Assembly (NCBI GenBank): GCA_964527995.1
Contig: CAZGRP010000002.1
Location: 62,001-126,000, forward strand
Source of the DNA: CAZGRP01 sp964527995
Lineage (GTDB): Bacteria > Zhuqueibacterota > Zhuqueibacteria > Oceanimicrobiales > CAZGRP01
Length of the DNA: 64,000 bases
Reading direction: 5' to 3'
A program made the position numbers and the translations under genes. Below are positions 16,242 to 24,531 of this stretch, piece by piece; the stretch's first letter is position 1; each line of letters opens with the position of its first letter. The notes beneath the pieces were generated by a model. That model saw only the letters and a list, made by a program, of their open reading frames with translations. It made no database searches and was not told where the DNA came from.

Positions 16242-17480
16242 ATGGCTGCACTGCGCTTTGATGTTCGCGACTTGTTTCGTGCACCAAGAATCACCTTGAG
16301 CCCGCAGCGGCTTTGGATCCAGCTTGTTGGATTTGCGGTGGGCTACGCGGGGTACCTGGTCCTCACCTACGTCAGCTTCGCGGCCGCTGGCCAAAGTCTC
16401 GACGTGGTCTGGGCCCGGTCGGGGCTGCTGCCTTGTCTTTTCGGCTCAGGCACAGGGGCTCCCTGGTATAGCTGGGTGATTTGGGCCCTGGGGTCGGCGT
16501 TCTTTTTGGCCAGCTACCTGGTCAGCGCGACCGCTGTAGCTCGTTCCGCTTTCATGGTGCTGAAGGGGAACCACTTTTACACCTGGCGAGAAGCCTACAG
16601 CTTTGCCATCAAGAAGGCTGGTTCTGTGCTGCTGTCGCCTGTGGCCCTTATCGGGCTGGCCTTTGCTTTCGTGGTCGGCGCCTGGGTCATCGGCCTTCTC
16701 GGCCGCATTCCCTATGTCGGCGAGCTTGGGTTGACACTACTGACCGTCGTCTGGCTGGCTGCGGCGCTCTTTCTGTTTTTCCTGATGATCGCCGTGGCAG
16801 TGGCCCTGCTGTTGGCACCTTCAGTGATTGCGACCACTGGAGAGGACGCCTTCGAGGCGGTGTTTCAAACCTTTTCCACCACATGGAGCCAGCCCTGGCG
16901 TCTGGTCTTCTATCAGGCTCTGTCCGTGGCTCTGGCCTTCATCGGCTTCTTTGCGCTTGCCTATGCGGTCAAGACCTCCCTTGGGATCATGAATGGCTTG
17001 TTTGCGTTCTCGATGGGGAGCAAATACACCGACATCGCCATGCAGGCGCAGGCACTCCTTCAGAGCTGGACCCTGCCTTTCCAGGACTGGCTCGGAGCTG
17101 TTTTCGGGCCCTACGCAAACTACATCACCTTCACTCGAACCTATCTTCCGGTCGAAGGACTGCGTATCACCCAGACTATTTCCGCCTATCTGTTCTCGAT
17201 TTCGCTTCTCTTCGCTGGCGGCTGGGTGATCTCCTACCTCCTGGCGAGCTATACCGTTGGCACGATGATGGGCTACGTCGTGATCCGTAAGAAGAAGGAT
17301 GATGAGAACCTTCTCGAACGGAAGGAGCCGGAGGAGTATGAAGCCGAAGAGCAGACCACTCAGCCGGCCGAGAAGGCAACCTCGGAAAGCGGCGAGGTGA
17401 CGGCAACCTCAGAGAGCGGCGGCTCCACGGAAGCTGCTGAAAAGACGGAGCCGAGCGACGAGGAGAAGGGCGAGCAATAG
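16242..17480 (+). CDS. Polytopic membrane protein of unknown function
   Basis: 412 residues. After a short soluble start there are about six hydrophobic segments (roughly residues 28-48, 85-110, 130-160, 168-195, 225-250 and 310-340), then a charged C-terminal tail (about 350-412) very rich in Glu, Ser and Thr with a repeated ATSESGE/ATSESGG unit. GAGAGGAGG just upstream fixes the ATG. It has its own promoter and lies 26 bases before the galT-like gene, so the two are probably co-transcribed. I do not recognise the family. The hydrophobic pattern with ATTGEDAFEAV suggests a permease-like or envelope-stress protein, but that is a guess. Confidence 0.75.
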   Translation: MAALRFDVRDLFRAPRITLSPQRLWIQLVGFAVGYAGYLVLTYVSFAAAGQSLDVVWARSGLLPCLFGSGTGAPWYSWVIWALGSAFFLASYLVSATAVARSAFMVLKGNHFYTWREAYSFAIKKAGSVLLSPVALIGLAFAFVVGAWVIGLLGRIPYVGELGLTLLTVVWLAAALFLFFLMIAVAVALLLAPSVIATTGEDAFEAVFQTFSTTWSQPWRLVFYQALSVALAFIGFFALAYAVKTSLGIMNGLFAFSMGSKYTDIAMQAQALLQSWTLPFQDWLGAVFGPYANYITFTRTYLPVEGLRITQTISAYLFSISLLFAGGWVISYLLASYTVGTMMGYVVIRKKKDDENLLERKEPEEYEAEEQTTQPAEKATSESGEVTATSESGGSTEAAEKTEPSDEEKGEQ

Positions 17481-17506
17481 AAGCGATTGCGGAGGGTGGC
17501 AAAGCG

Positions 17507-18592
17507 ATGTCCATCAACCAGTTGCGCCGTGATCCGATCACGGGCGGATGGACCATCATCCTGCAACAGGAAGTCGACCTGACGACGCTGGTCGCCAACC
17601 GCATGCCTCGAGAGTCGGACCTTGCCGGGAATCAGACTCCCTGCGAATATTGCGCCGGTCACGAGGATGAAACCGCCGAGGAGATCTACGCGATCCGCCG
17701 CAACGGCTCGGTGTCGAACGGACCGGGCTGGAGGGTGCGGGTCATCCCGTACAAGTCGCCGGTACTGCAGATCTATGGCGATCTGAACAACCGCGGCGTC
17801 GGCATGTACGATGTGCTGGACGGTGTCGGCGCGCATGAGATCGTCGTGGAGACGCCGCGGCATGGGGTGTCTTTGCCGGATCTGCCGGTCGATCATGTGG
17901 CGGATATTCTGCGCGCCTACCATGACAGGGTGCTGGATCTCAAGGGGGATGAGCGTTTTCGTTATGTACTGGTGCACAAGAGTTACGGCGAAGACGCCAG
18001 TTCGACGGCTCGCCATGCGTACGCTCACATTGTCGCGACTCCGATCACACCTGTTCGAGTCAAGCAGGAGTTGATCAACGCCAGGGAGTACTATCTGTAC
18101 AAGGAGCGCTGCGTTTTTTGTGATATTGTGCGCCAGGAGCTGGAGGACGAGGCTCGGGTTATACTGGAGAATTCCGATTTCGTCGCTCTGGCTCCGTTCG
18201 CCTCACGGGCACCCTTTGAAACCTGGATCCTTCCGAAAGAACACCAGCCGTTTTTTGAGCACTGTACGTGCCTTGAGCCGCTGGCCGAGGTGCTGCGTGA
18301 GGTTCTCGGCAGGATTCGGATGGTGTTGAAAGATCCGAACTATGTGTTCGTCGTGCACTCCGGGCCGAATCCCAAGGCCGGAAAGCTCCGGGGTTATTGG
18401 AAGACGCTCGAGCGGGACTATCACTGGCATATCGAAATCACGCCGAGGTTGCGTGGCTATACCAGCTTCGAGGTAGGGTCAGGATTTCCAATCAACACGG
18501 TCGCCCCGGAACTGGCAGGCACGGTTTTGCGGGGAAATCGTCCTTTGCTGGACGTCGAGGCCGCGACCATGGCGCCTCAGGAGCGTGCCTGA
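17507..18592 (+). CDS. GalT-like HIT-superfamily protein with altered active site
   Basis: 361 residues, clearly related over its full length to galactose-1-phosphate uridylyltransferase: LRRDPITGGWTII at the start, a zinc-type CEYCAGHEDET, GWRVRVIPYKSPVL, GAHEIVVETPRH, RCVFCDIVRQE, FETWILPKEHQ and a late YHWHIEITPR. In GalT the nucleophile is the second His of HxHxQ. Here that place reads HAYAH (18014-18028), with Tyr for the nucleophile and His for Gln, after a two-residue insertion. So either chemistry or specificity differs, or this belongs to a subfamily with another mechanism. It lies downstream of the membrane protein and in the same genome region as glgC genes. Confidence 0.85.
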   Translation: MSINQLRRDPITGGWTIILQQEVDLTTLVANRMPRESDLAGNQTPCEYCAGHEDETAEEIYAIRRNGSVSNGPGWRVRVIPYKSPVLQIYGDLNNRGVGMYDVLDGVGAHEIVVETPRHGVSLPDLPVDHVADILRAYHDRVLDLKGDERFRYVLVHKSYGEDASSTARHAYAHIVATPITPVRVKQELINAREYYLYKERCVFCDIVRQELEDEARVILENSDFVALAPFASRAPFETWILPKEHQPFFEHCTCLEPLAEVLREVLGRIRMVLKDPNYVFVVHSGPNPKAGKLRGYWKTLERDYHWHIEITPRLRGYTSFEVGSGFPINTVAPELAGTVLRGNRPLLDVEAATMAPQERA

Positions 18593-18758
18593 AACCGACG
18601 ACGGTGCGATCTAGGGCGCCTGTGTGCTTGTCATCGAATTGGTCAGTACAAATGGTTCTTACCTGATGCCGCTCCGGCCTCTGGAGAGAATGTCACCGCC
18701 CACTGCCCCGACCCCGGCAGCATATTGGGCCTGCTAGCACAAACCGACAGGGAGTAAA

Positions 18759-19829
18759 ATGCAACGACTCGCGATTGCAGGGGGAGGGCTCATCCTGGCT
18801 TTGGCCGTCGTATGGGTGGCCAACTCGGGGAAGAGAGTTTCGGAAGATAACGATCGCCTGCGCGACCCGCGCGAGAAGCACTTCGCCCGGATTCGGCAAA
18901 TCACTTTCGAGGGGGCGAATTCGGCAGAGGCCTATTTCAACGCCGATGCCACAAAACTGATCTTTCAGTCGACTCGCGGCAAGTTCAAGTGCGACCAGAT
19001 TTTTACCATGAATATCGACGGCAGCGACCTGCGCCTGGTCAGCACCGGCAAAGGGCGGACGACCTGCGCCTACTTTTTCCCCGACGGCAAGCGGATCCTC
19101 TTTTCCTCGACCCACCTGGCAAGCGACGATTGCCCACCGCTACCGGACTATTCCAAGGGGTATGTCTGGGCGGTTTACCAGGACTACGATATTTTCACGG
19201 CCAATGTCGACGGTTCGAATCTCCAACGCCTGACGGACACCGAGGGGTACGATGCCGAGGCGACGATCTCGACCGATGGAAAGAAGATCGTGTTTACGTC
19301 AATGCGCGACGGAGATCTGGACATCTACTCCATGGATGCCGACGGCAGTAACGTACGGCGACTAACGAACGAGTTGGGTTACGACGGCGGGGCTTTCTAC
19401 TCGCTGGATGGCACCAAGATCGTGTACCGCGCTTACCATCCGAAGAAACCGGAGGAGATTGCCGACTACAAGGAACTCCTCAAGGAAGGGCTCATCCGTC
19501 CTTCCAATCTCGAGCTGTTCGTGATGGATGCGGATGGATCCAACAAACGTCAGATTACCCACAACGGTGCTGCCAATTTTGCTCCGTTTTTCCATCCCAG
19601 TGGCAAAAAGATCATTTTCGCCTCCAACATGCACGATCCGCGAGGCCGAAATTTTGATCTCTATCTGATCAACATCGATGGCACCGGCCTCGAACGCGTC
19701 ACCTACTCGCCGGAGTTCGACGGGTTTCCGATGTTCAGTCGCGATGGAAAGCTGCTGGTGTGGTGCTCCAACCGGAATGCGCAGCAGCCTCACCAGACGA
19801 ACGTATTCATCGCCGACTGGGTCGACTGA
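18759..19829 (+). CDS. TolB-like beta-propeller (PD40/WD40-like) envelope protein
   Basis: 356 residues. The N-terminal hydrophobic helix (about 5-23) is an uncleaved anchor or a signal peptide. The rest consists of repeated TolB-type blades with the pattern F..DG.KI.F.S...GD.DIY.MDADGSN.RRLT (six copies or so between residues 45 and 350). AGGGAG is nine bases before the ATG. TolB propellers dock with Pal and OmpA-type proteins; here no Pal or TolA is next to it, so its partner is unknown. The proteins flanking it are unrelated. Confidence 0.85.
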   Translation: MQRLAIAGGGLILALAVVWVANSGKRVSEDNDRLRDPREKHFARIRQITFEGANSAEAYFNADATKLIFQSTRGKFKCDQIFTMNIDGSDLRLVSTGKGRTTCAYFFPDGKRILFSSTHLASDDCPPLPDYSKGYVWAVYQDYDIFTANVDGSNLQRLTDTEGYDAEATISTDGKKIVFTSMRDGDLDIYSMDADGSNVRRLTNELGYDGGAFYSLDGTKIVYRAYHPKKPEEIADYKELLKEGLIRPSNLELFVMDADGSNKRQITHNGAANFAPFFHPSGKKIIFASNMHDPRGRNFDLYLINIDGTGLERVTYSPEFDGFPMFSRDGKLLVWCSNRNAQQPHQTNVFIADWVD

Positions 19830-19855
19830 GGGAGGGAGTGAGCCACAACGGAGCG

Positions 19856-19880
19856 CTGCGGATGAAGCCGCAGATTTGTG
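19856..19880 (+). terminator. Possible terminator between convergent genes
   Basis: CTGCGG (19856-19861), loop ATGAAG, CCGCAG (19868-19873), then ATTTGTG. The T run is short, so this is a weak call. Confidence 0.35.
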
Positions 19881-19925
19881 AGGCGGCGAGAAGGACGCTG
19901 TTGTGACTGTTCGTGGGGTGGTCTG

Positions 19926-22025
19926 TTATTGGGGTTGCAAGCGGAAGAAGAACGTGGTACCCTGTCCTGGACTTGATTCAAGCCAGATGCTGCCGCCGAA
20001 GCTCTCCACCACGCGCCGGGCGATCGCCAGCCCCATGCCCGTACCCTCGCCGTCCCGAACAAGGCGCACCATGGGGCGAAACACGACCTCCTGCTGTTCT
20101 CTGGGTATGCCACATCCCTGGTCGCGAATGTAAAAGACACCACTTCGGTGCCCCACATCGACATGCGTCGGGTGCTCGCAGGTCGTGTACTTGACTGCGT
20201 TGTCCATCAAGTTCAAGAAAAGTTGTCGCAGGCGTATGGGGTCGCCTTTCATGGTGGGGAGGCGACCAATCTTGATGGACACTTTCTTCCTCTGTGACTT
20301 TGGCTCCAATACCGACGCGATCTCCCTTACTAGAAGATTCAAGTCGACCTTCTGCTCGCAGTGAACTACGTGCCCTGCCTGGGTGAGCTCCTGCAGACGA
20401 GTGATGAGCTCCTGCATTTGCACCGTGTTCTTGATCGCCCGTTTGAGGAAATCCTTCCCCCTGCCTGGAATCTCGCGGCCGAATTCGTCCAGACACGCTT
20501 CGACAAAGCCCTGCACGGAGACCAGAGGTGAGCGGAGGTCGTGAGAGGCGATACGTACAAAGTCCTCCAGCTCTCTGTTCTTCGCTGCCACTTCCTCGGT
20601 CTTGTTCTTGAGCTGCTCGAACAACAAGGCGTTCTCGATCGCAATCGCCACTTGGGTTGCGACGGATTGCAGCAGAGTTTGATCGTCGCGCAGGAGCCGG
20701 TGTCGGCGTTGTGCTACCAGAGTGAGCACGCCCAGCAGCTTGCCTTTTGCCCGCAACGCGAGGTAATGATAGGTCGTCCAAATCGGGGTGCCGTTGGCTG
20801 GCGAGTCCGGGGAAGGCGTTATCACCGTCGTCACAAAGCCGTCCGGGCAGGCGTCTTCACCTTCGAGGATGAATTCACCGGTGGATGCGTGCTTTTCGAG
20901 GAAGTCCGGCTCGCGGTCTGGGATCTCCAGCCCGACCCTGGCGCGAACTTCCCCCGGATGATCGCGCTTTTCATCCCAAAGGCGGATGCTGGCAGCGTCG
21001 ATTCGCAACAGAGCCAGAATACGAAGAAGACACTCGTGAAGGATGCGATCGAGGTCGAGCGATTGCGTCAGGGCGGTTGAGATACCATAGAGTGTGGAGA
21101 GCTGTTCGGTGCGACGCTGGATCTTGTTCTGGGTTTCGTTCCATTTGGTCATGTCGCGGCCGATGCACAGAAGCCCGGTGAGCACCCCTTCTTCATAGAT
21201 CGGGTTGGCCGACAACGAAAGCTGCACTTCCCGCCCTTCCGGACCGTATACGCGGACTTCCAGCACCTCGCGCTCACCCAGCAGACAGCGATGCAGGCTT
21301 CGCATTGCCATAGGCAGGTCTTCCGAAACCACCAGATCGCTGAAGTGACGGCCGAGCCAATGGTCCCGGGGCCGCCCCGAAAGTTCCTCGGCGCGTGAGT
21401 TGACGTACGCCAGATTACCGTCTAGATCGAGGATGACGACCACGTCGTTGGCGTGCTCCAGCCACAGCCGAACCGTGGTGCCGGCGGCGTTGATACGGCT
21501 TGCCAGTGAACCGCGCGCGGTTGCCGCCTGCCGCGAAAAGTGCTGGATGATTGACATCAGCGCGCCTGCCGTTTGGGAAGAATCGGTGGCAAACAGGATG
21601 CGGGTATCGTGGAAAAGTGCATGCGTCCACAGCCTCACCATTGCGGAGCGGATCCTTTCCTGCCCGTGAGCTTCGAGCAGCACATCGACGCCGTCCAGCA
21701 GAATGGCCGAACTTCGGGCCTGGTCCATGAAGCCGTTGAGAAGCAGCAACATCTCATCCAACTCGAGAGGATGAAAGTCGGAAGAGCGGTCACCCTGGAG
21801 GAAGTGCAGGCGCACGTTGTCCAGCTGGAGTCGCTGGTTCAGCTCGCTCCGAGTGTACTTGGTGAGACAAAGGCCACTCCGGCCCGCCGCGATGAGGTCC
21901 TCAAACAGCCGGTAAGGGTCGCCCTCGGTACGGGTGAGGAGCTGAATCTTGGGCGGGAGATCGGCCGCCAGACCGGCCAGAGGGTGTCTGTACTGTGCGG
22001 TCGATTGTCGATGTCCTTGTACCAT
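19926..22025 (-). CDS. DUF835-PAS-GAF hybrid sensor histidine kinase
   Basis: 699 residues from the ATG at 22025 (AAAGGA upstream); a TTG at 22085 would add 20. Order: a DUF835-like domain (about 15-150; LLLLNGFMDQARSSAILLDG), a PAS domain (about 190-300; VVVILDLDGNLAYVNSRAEE), a GAF domain (about 320-480), HisKA with the phosphoacceptor in SHDLRSPL, and HATPase_c with N-box LFLNLMDNAVKYT, IRDQGCGIP and GTGMGLAIARRVVESFGG. No membrane segment is visible, so it is probably a cytoplasmic sensor. No response regulator gene lies beside it, making it an orphan kinase. The signal is unknown. Confidence 0.92.
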   Translation of the reverse strand: MVQGHRQSTAQYRHPLAGLAADLPPKIQLLTRTEGDPYRLFEDLIAAGRSGLCLTKYTRSELNQRLQLDNVRLHFLQGDRSSDFHPLELDEMLLLLNGFMDQARSSAILLDGVDVLLEAHGQERIRSAMVRLWTHALFHDTRILFATDSSQTAGALMSIIQHFSRQAATARGSLASRINAAGTTVRLWLEHANDVVVILDLDGNLAYVNSRAEELSGRPRDHWLGRHFSDLVVSEDLPMAMRSLHRCLLGEREVLEVRVYGPEGREVQLSLSANPIYEEGVLTGLLCIGRDMTKWNETQNKIQRRTEQLSTLYGISTALTQSLDLDRILHECLLRILALLRIDAASIRLWDEKRDHPGEVRARVGLEIPDREPDFLEKHASTGEFILEGEDACPDGFVTTVITPSPDSPANGTPIWTTYHYLALRAKGKLLGVLTLVAQRRHRLLRDDQTLLQSVATQVAIAIENALLFEQLKNKTEEVAAKNRELEDFVRIASHDLRSPLVSVQGFVEACLDEFGREIPGRGKDFLKRAIKNTVQMQELITRLQELTQAGHVVHCEQKVDLNLLVREIASVLEPKSQRKKVSIKIGRLPTMKGDPIRLRQLFLNLMDNAVKYTTCEHPTHVDVGHRSGVFYIRDQGCGIPREQQEVVFRPMVRLVRDGEGTGMGLAIARRVVESFGGSIWLESSPGQGTTFFFRLQPQ

Positions 22026-22138
22026 CCGTACGAAGTCCTTTGTGACATTACCCTGGTAATTTAACGACCTTGTGGCGATCTGCAAGAAGTTTTCAAGCCT
22101 TTACGAAAACTTAACTGCTCTCCGTGGATAGATTCGGG

Positions 22139-22167
22139 TTGACTGCGCACGCTTTTTTCGCTACATT
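22139..22167 (+). promoter_or_regulatory. Sigma70 promoter for the alpha/beta hydrolase gene
   Basis: TTGACT (22139-22144), 17 bases, TACATT (22162-22167); the ATG is 40 bases downstream. Confidence 0.6.
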
Positions 22168-22207
22168 TCCCCTGTTTGCAGGCCGCCGGGATACCCGGGG
22201 CGCTAAG

Positions 22208-23134
22208 ATGAGAAGATATCGGCTGCTCGTTGTACTGATTGTGTTCCTGTCAGTGATGGTCGCCGCTGGCGGCAGGCTGAGGGACGGGGATCGGGATCTG
22301 CTGCTCCGTCAGAAAGGCCGGCTGACGCAGGTCGACACGCTGTCGTGGACGACTGCAGGAACACATTCCACCGTCGAGGTTCGCCTCGAAGATGACCGGC
22401 ATAACTGGATCCGATTTCAGGCAAGGGCTCCGCGGGAATTCCATCGTCCTTTGCCAGTGGTGGTCGTCCTCGGAGGCGTCGACATTGGGGAGGCCACACT
22501 TCGTTATATCCATGAAGACGATCCAGTCCTGCTTGTGGCGATCGACTATCCCTATCCAGTTGAAGAACTTCGTACCTTTTGGGATGTCGTATTCAGAGCT
22601 CCAGCCCTGCGCCGGGCTGTGTTTCGCACGGTTGCCGGGGCCTGTCTGGTAGCCGACTGGTTCAGCCAGAGGACCGATGTGGACACCACCCGGGTCACTC
22701 TGGTTGGCTACAGCTTCGGAGCGCCGTTCGTTCCGGCCGTCATGAGTCTCGAAAGGCGTTACCGGGCTGCCGCCATCATCTACGGGGGTGGCGACATCGC
22801 TTCGTTGATCGCCAGGAACGTGAGCACGGGGCTGGGCCTGTTGAACCGGGCGATCGGTGGCGTGGCCGGGCTGCTGTTGGCCCCCATTGAGCCGTTGAGA
22901 CACGTGGCCGACATTTCCCCTCGACCTCTTCTTATGATCAATGGCACCGAGGATGCGATCATGCCGCCGAGCAATGCCCGCTTGCTGTTCGAGGCTGCTC
23001 GCGAACCCAAACGGTTGATCTGGATCGAGTCGACTCACATGATGCCCTGGAAGACCGGGCTGATCGAGCAAATCGTGCAGAAACTCAGGTCGTGGCTGCT
23101 GGAGCAGGGACTTCTCAGCCCGGCTCGAGAGTAG
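22208..23134 (+). CDS. Exported alpha/beta hydrolase
   Basis: 308 residues from ATG 22208, which starts an N-terminal signal or anchor (hydrophobic residues 5-22). An earlier GTG at 22124 would lie upstream of the promoter -10 and is rejected. The fold is dienelactone-hydrolase-like: VVVVLGGVDIGE strand, nucleophile elbow GYSFGAP (Ser), an acid in NGTEDAIMPP (Asp) and a final His in IESTHMMPWK. The likely product is an esterase or peptidase-like hydrolase acting outside the cytoplasm. The substrate is not predictable. The next gene begins 19 bases after its stop. Confidence 0.83.
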   Translation: MRRYRLLVVLIVFLSVMVAAGGRLRDGDRDLLLRQKGRLTQVDTLSWTTAGTHSTVEVRLEDDRHNWIRFQARAPREFHRPLPVVVVLGGVDIGEATLRYIHEDDPVLLVAIDYPYPVEELRTFWDVVFRAPALRRAVFRTVAGACLVADWFSQRTDVDTTRVTLVGYSFGAPFVPAVMSLERRYRAAAIIYGGGDIASLIARNVSTGLGLLNRAIGGVAGLLLAPIEPLRHVADISPRPLLMINGTEDAIMPPSNARLLFEAAREPKRLIWIESTHMMPWKTGLIEQIVQKLRSWLLEQGLLSPARE

Positions 23135-23153
23135 CCACTGTGAGGCGGTGAGC

Positions 23154-23729
23154 ATGGTTTTCTTCATCCGAAAAAAATCCAGGACGCGACGGAAAGCAAA
23201 GCACAATCGATGGCGACAGACATCCAGGCTCCGCCAGGCCAGCGGCATCGATCCCGCCTTTCTGCCCGTGTCCGTCGAGGTGCAGGAGCGCATCCAAGCC
23301 GCACTGGCCGAGGTGGGGGAAGCGTGGCCGGGTGCCGAAGGGCGGCTGCAGCGACTCGTCGCCGAACTGGTGGAGCGACAGCTCAGCACCCGTGCCGTGG
23401 AGTATCTTGAGGAGCTGTACGACCGCTTGCCCGACGCCGGGCTTCGAGCTATGGTGGCCAGGCGGGCTTATCGGCTGCGGCGCGAATACATGGTTTCTTT
23501 CAAGGAGTTCTCGGACCGGGCATTGATTCAACTCGCGAAGCGCAGCGACAGGGCAGCACAGTGGGAAGGACTCTATCTCCTGGGGACCTACGGAGGCCAG
23601 GGCGCGTTGCAGTTCCTGCAGGAAGGCCTGGAGAACGGCTTCGAGCCTGCTTTGGCGCAGGCCGCGAGGGTGGCGATTCGGAAGATCCATCTGCGGCTGG
23701 AAGAGAAACGCCGCGAGCGTGGCTTCTGA
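23154..23729 (+). CDS. Helical protein of unknown function
   Basis: 191 residues from ATG 23154 (GAGGCGG eight bases upstream). The N-terminus is strongly basic (KKSRTRRKAKHNRWRQ), followed by alpha-helical, HEAT-like text with YLLGTYGGQGALQFLQEGLENG near residue 145. No signal peptide, metal motif or catalytic motif is seen. The basic start might bind nucleic acid or membrane. It follows the hydrolase closely, so they may share a transcript. Confidence 0.6.
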   Translation: MVFFIRKKSRTRRKAKHNRWRQTSRLRQASGIDPAFLPVSVEVQERIQAALAEVGEAWPGAEGRLQRLVAELVERQLSTRAVEYLEELYDRLPDAGLRAMVARRAYRLRREYMVSFKEFSDRALIQLAKRSDRAAQWEGLYLLGTYGGQGALQFLQEGLENGFEPALAQAARVAIRKIHLRLEEKRRERGF

Positions 23730-23841
23730 GCCGCAAGAGGGCACGCCGCCGGCCCACTTCCAGATGGATCAACCGGGGGTGGCTGAGGCGTGAATGGGGA
23801 CGAAAAGAGAGACCCGCTACTTCGGGAGATCGTACTGGCTC

Positions 23842-24324
23842 TTAGATGTCTTCGAAGAAGGTCACCTCGAGGATCTCAAAGGTCCGCTCTCCGCGCGGCA
23901 GGCGTACCTCGACGGTGTCGCCGGCTTTGTGGCGCATGAGCTGACTGGCGAGAGGCGACTGGTAGCTGATGATGCCCTGATCCAGGTCGGTTTCGCCGTC
24001 GCCGAGGATCGTGTACTTGAGCGTCTCACCGTTTGCCACGTCCCGGATGGTCACGGTCTTGCCGAGCGTCACGATGTCGGGTGGCAGGTCTTCTTTGCGG
24101 ATGATGCGAGCGTTGACGAAGCGTTCCCGAAGCTGACCCAGCTTGGCCATGTAGTTGGCCTGTTTCTCTCGGGCGGCGTCATATTCGGCGTTTTCGCTGA
24201 GGTCTCCATGTTCCCGGGCCGCAGCGATCTCTTTGGCGACATCCTTCTTCAAGAGCCTTTCTAGCCGTTCGATCTCCTCTTTGAGCTTTTGGTAGCCGGC
24301 TTCGGTGAAGTAGAATTGCTTCAT
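23842..24324 (-). CDS. greA: Transcription elongation factor GreA
   Basis: 160 residues, the standard length. GreA stimulates RNA polymerase to cleave backtracked transcripts. The N-terminal coiled coil carries the tip acidic residues in AREHGDLSENAEYDAARE, and the C-terminal domain (about 85-160) has the FKBP-like fold with YTILGDGETDLDQGIISYQSPLA. GAGGAG lies upstream of the ATG. Its leader holds a conspicuous hairpin (24388-24408), and a good promoter lies at 24450-24478. Its neighbour on the other side, mutY, is divergent. Confidence 0.97.
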   Translation of the reverse strand: MKQFYFTEAGYQKLKEEIERLERLLKKDVAKEIAAAREHGDLSENAEYDAAREKQANYMAKLGQLRERFVNARIIRKEDLPPDIVTLGKTVTIRDVANGETLKYTILGDGETDLDQGIISYQSPLASQLMRHKAGDTVEVRLPRGERTFEILEVTFFEDI

Positions 24325-24387
24325 GGCTCATCGCTCCTCATTGGTGAAACTGAGTCCGTACAGATAAACAAACGCCCGATAACGCCA

Positions 24388-24408
24388 GAACCGCCTCGAG
24401 GGCGGTTC
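24388..24408 (-). promoter_or_regulatory. Stable hairpin in the greA leader
   Basis: GAACCGCC and GGCGGTTC, an 8-base perfect stem with a 5-base loop, in the transcribed leader about 65 bases before the greA start. It could act as an attenuator or transcript-stabilising hairpin. E. coli greA also has a regulatory leader hairpin that yields the short RNA GraL. Confidence 0.5.
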
Positions 24409-24449
24409 AGAGAGGGCATCGAACGGAACCGGTCGACAGCCGGGCCATA

Positions 24450-24478
24450 AATATACAAAAAGATTCGCGTCGATTCAA
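24450..24478 (-). promoter_or_regulatory. Sigma70 promoter for greA
   Basis: On the minus strand: TTGAAT (24478-24473), 17 bases, TATATT (24455-24450). Confidence 0.65.
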
Positions 24479-24531
24479 CGTAATTGTGTCCGCGTGCGAA
24501 ATTTCATTCTTGAGTGATAAGGGCCCACGCT

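Noticed and set aside
22124..22207. Earlier GTG start for the alpha/beta hydrolase
   Set aside because: It lies upstream of the promoter -10, and the added residues do not fit a signal peptide.
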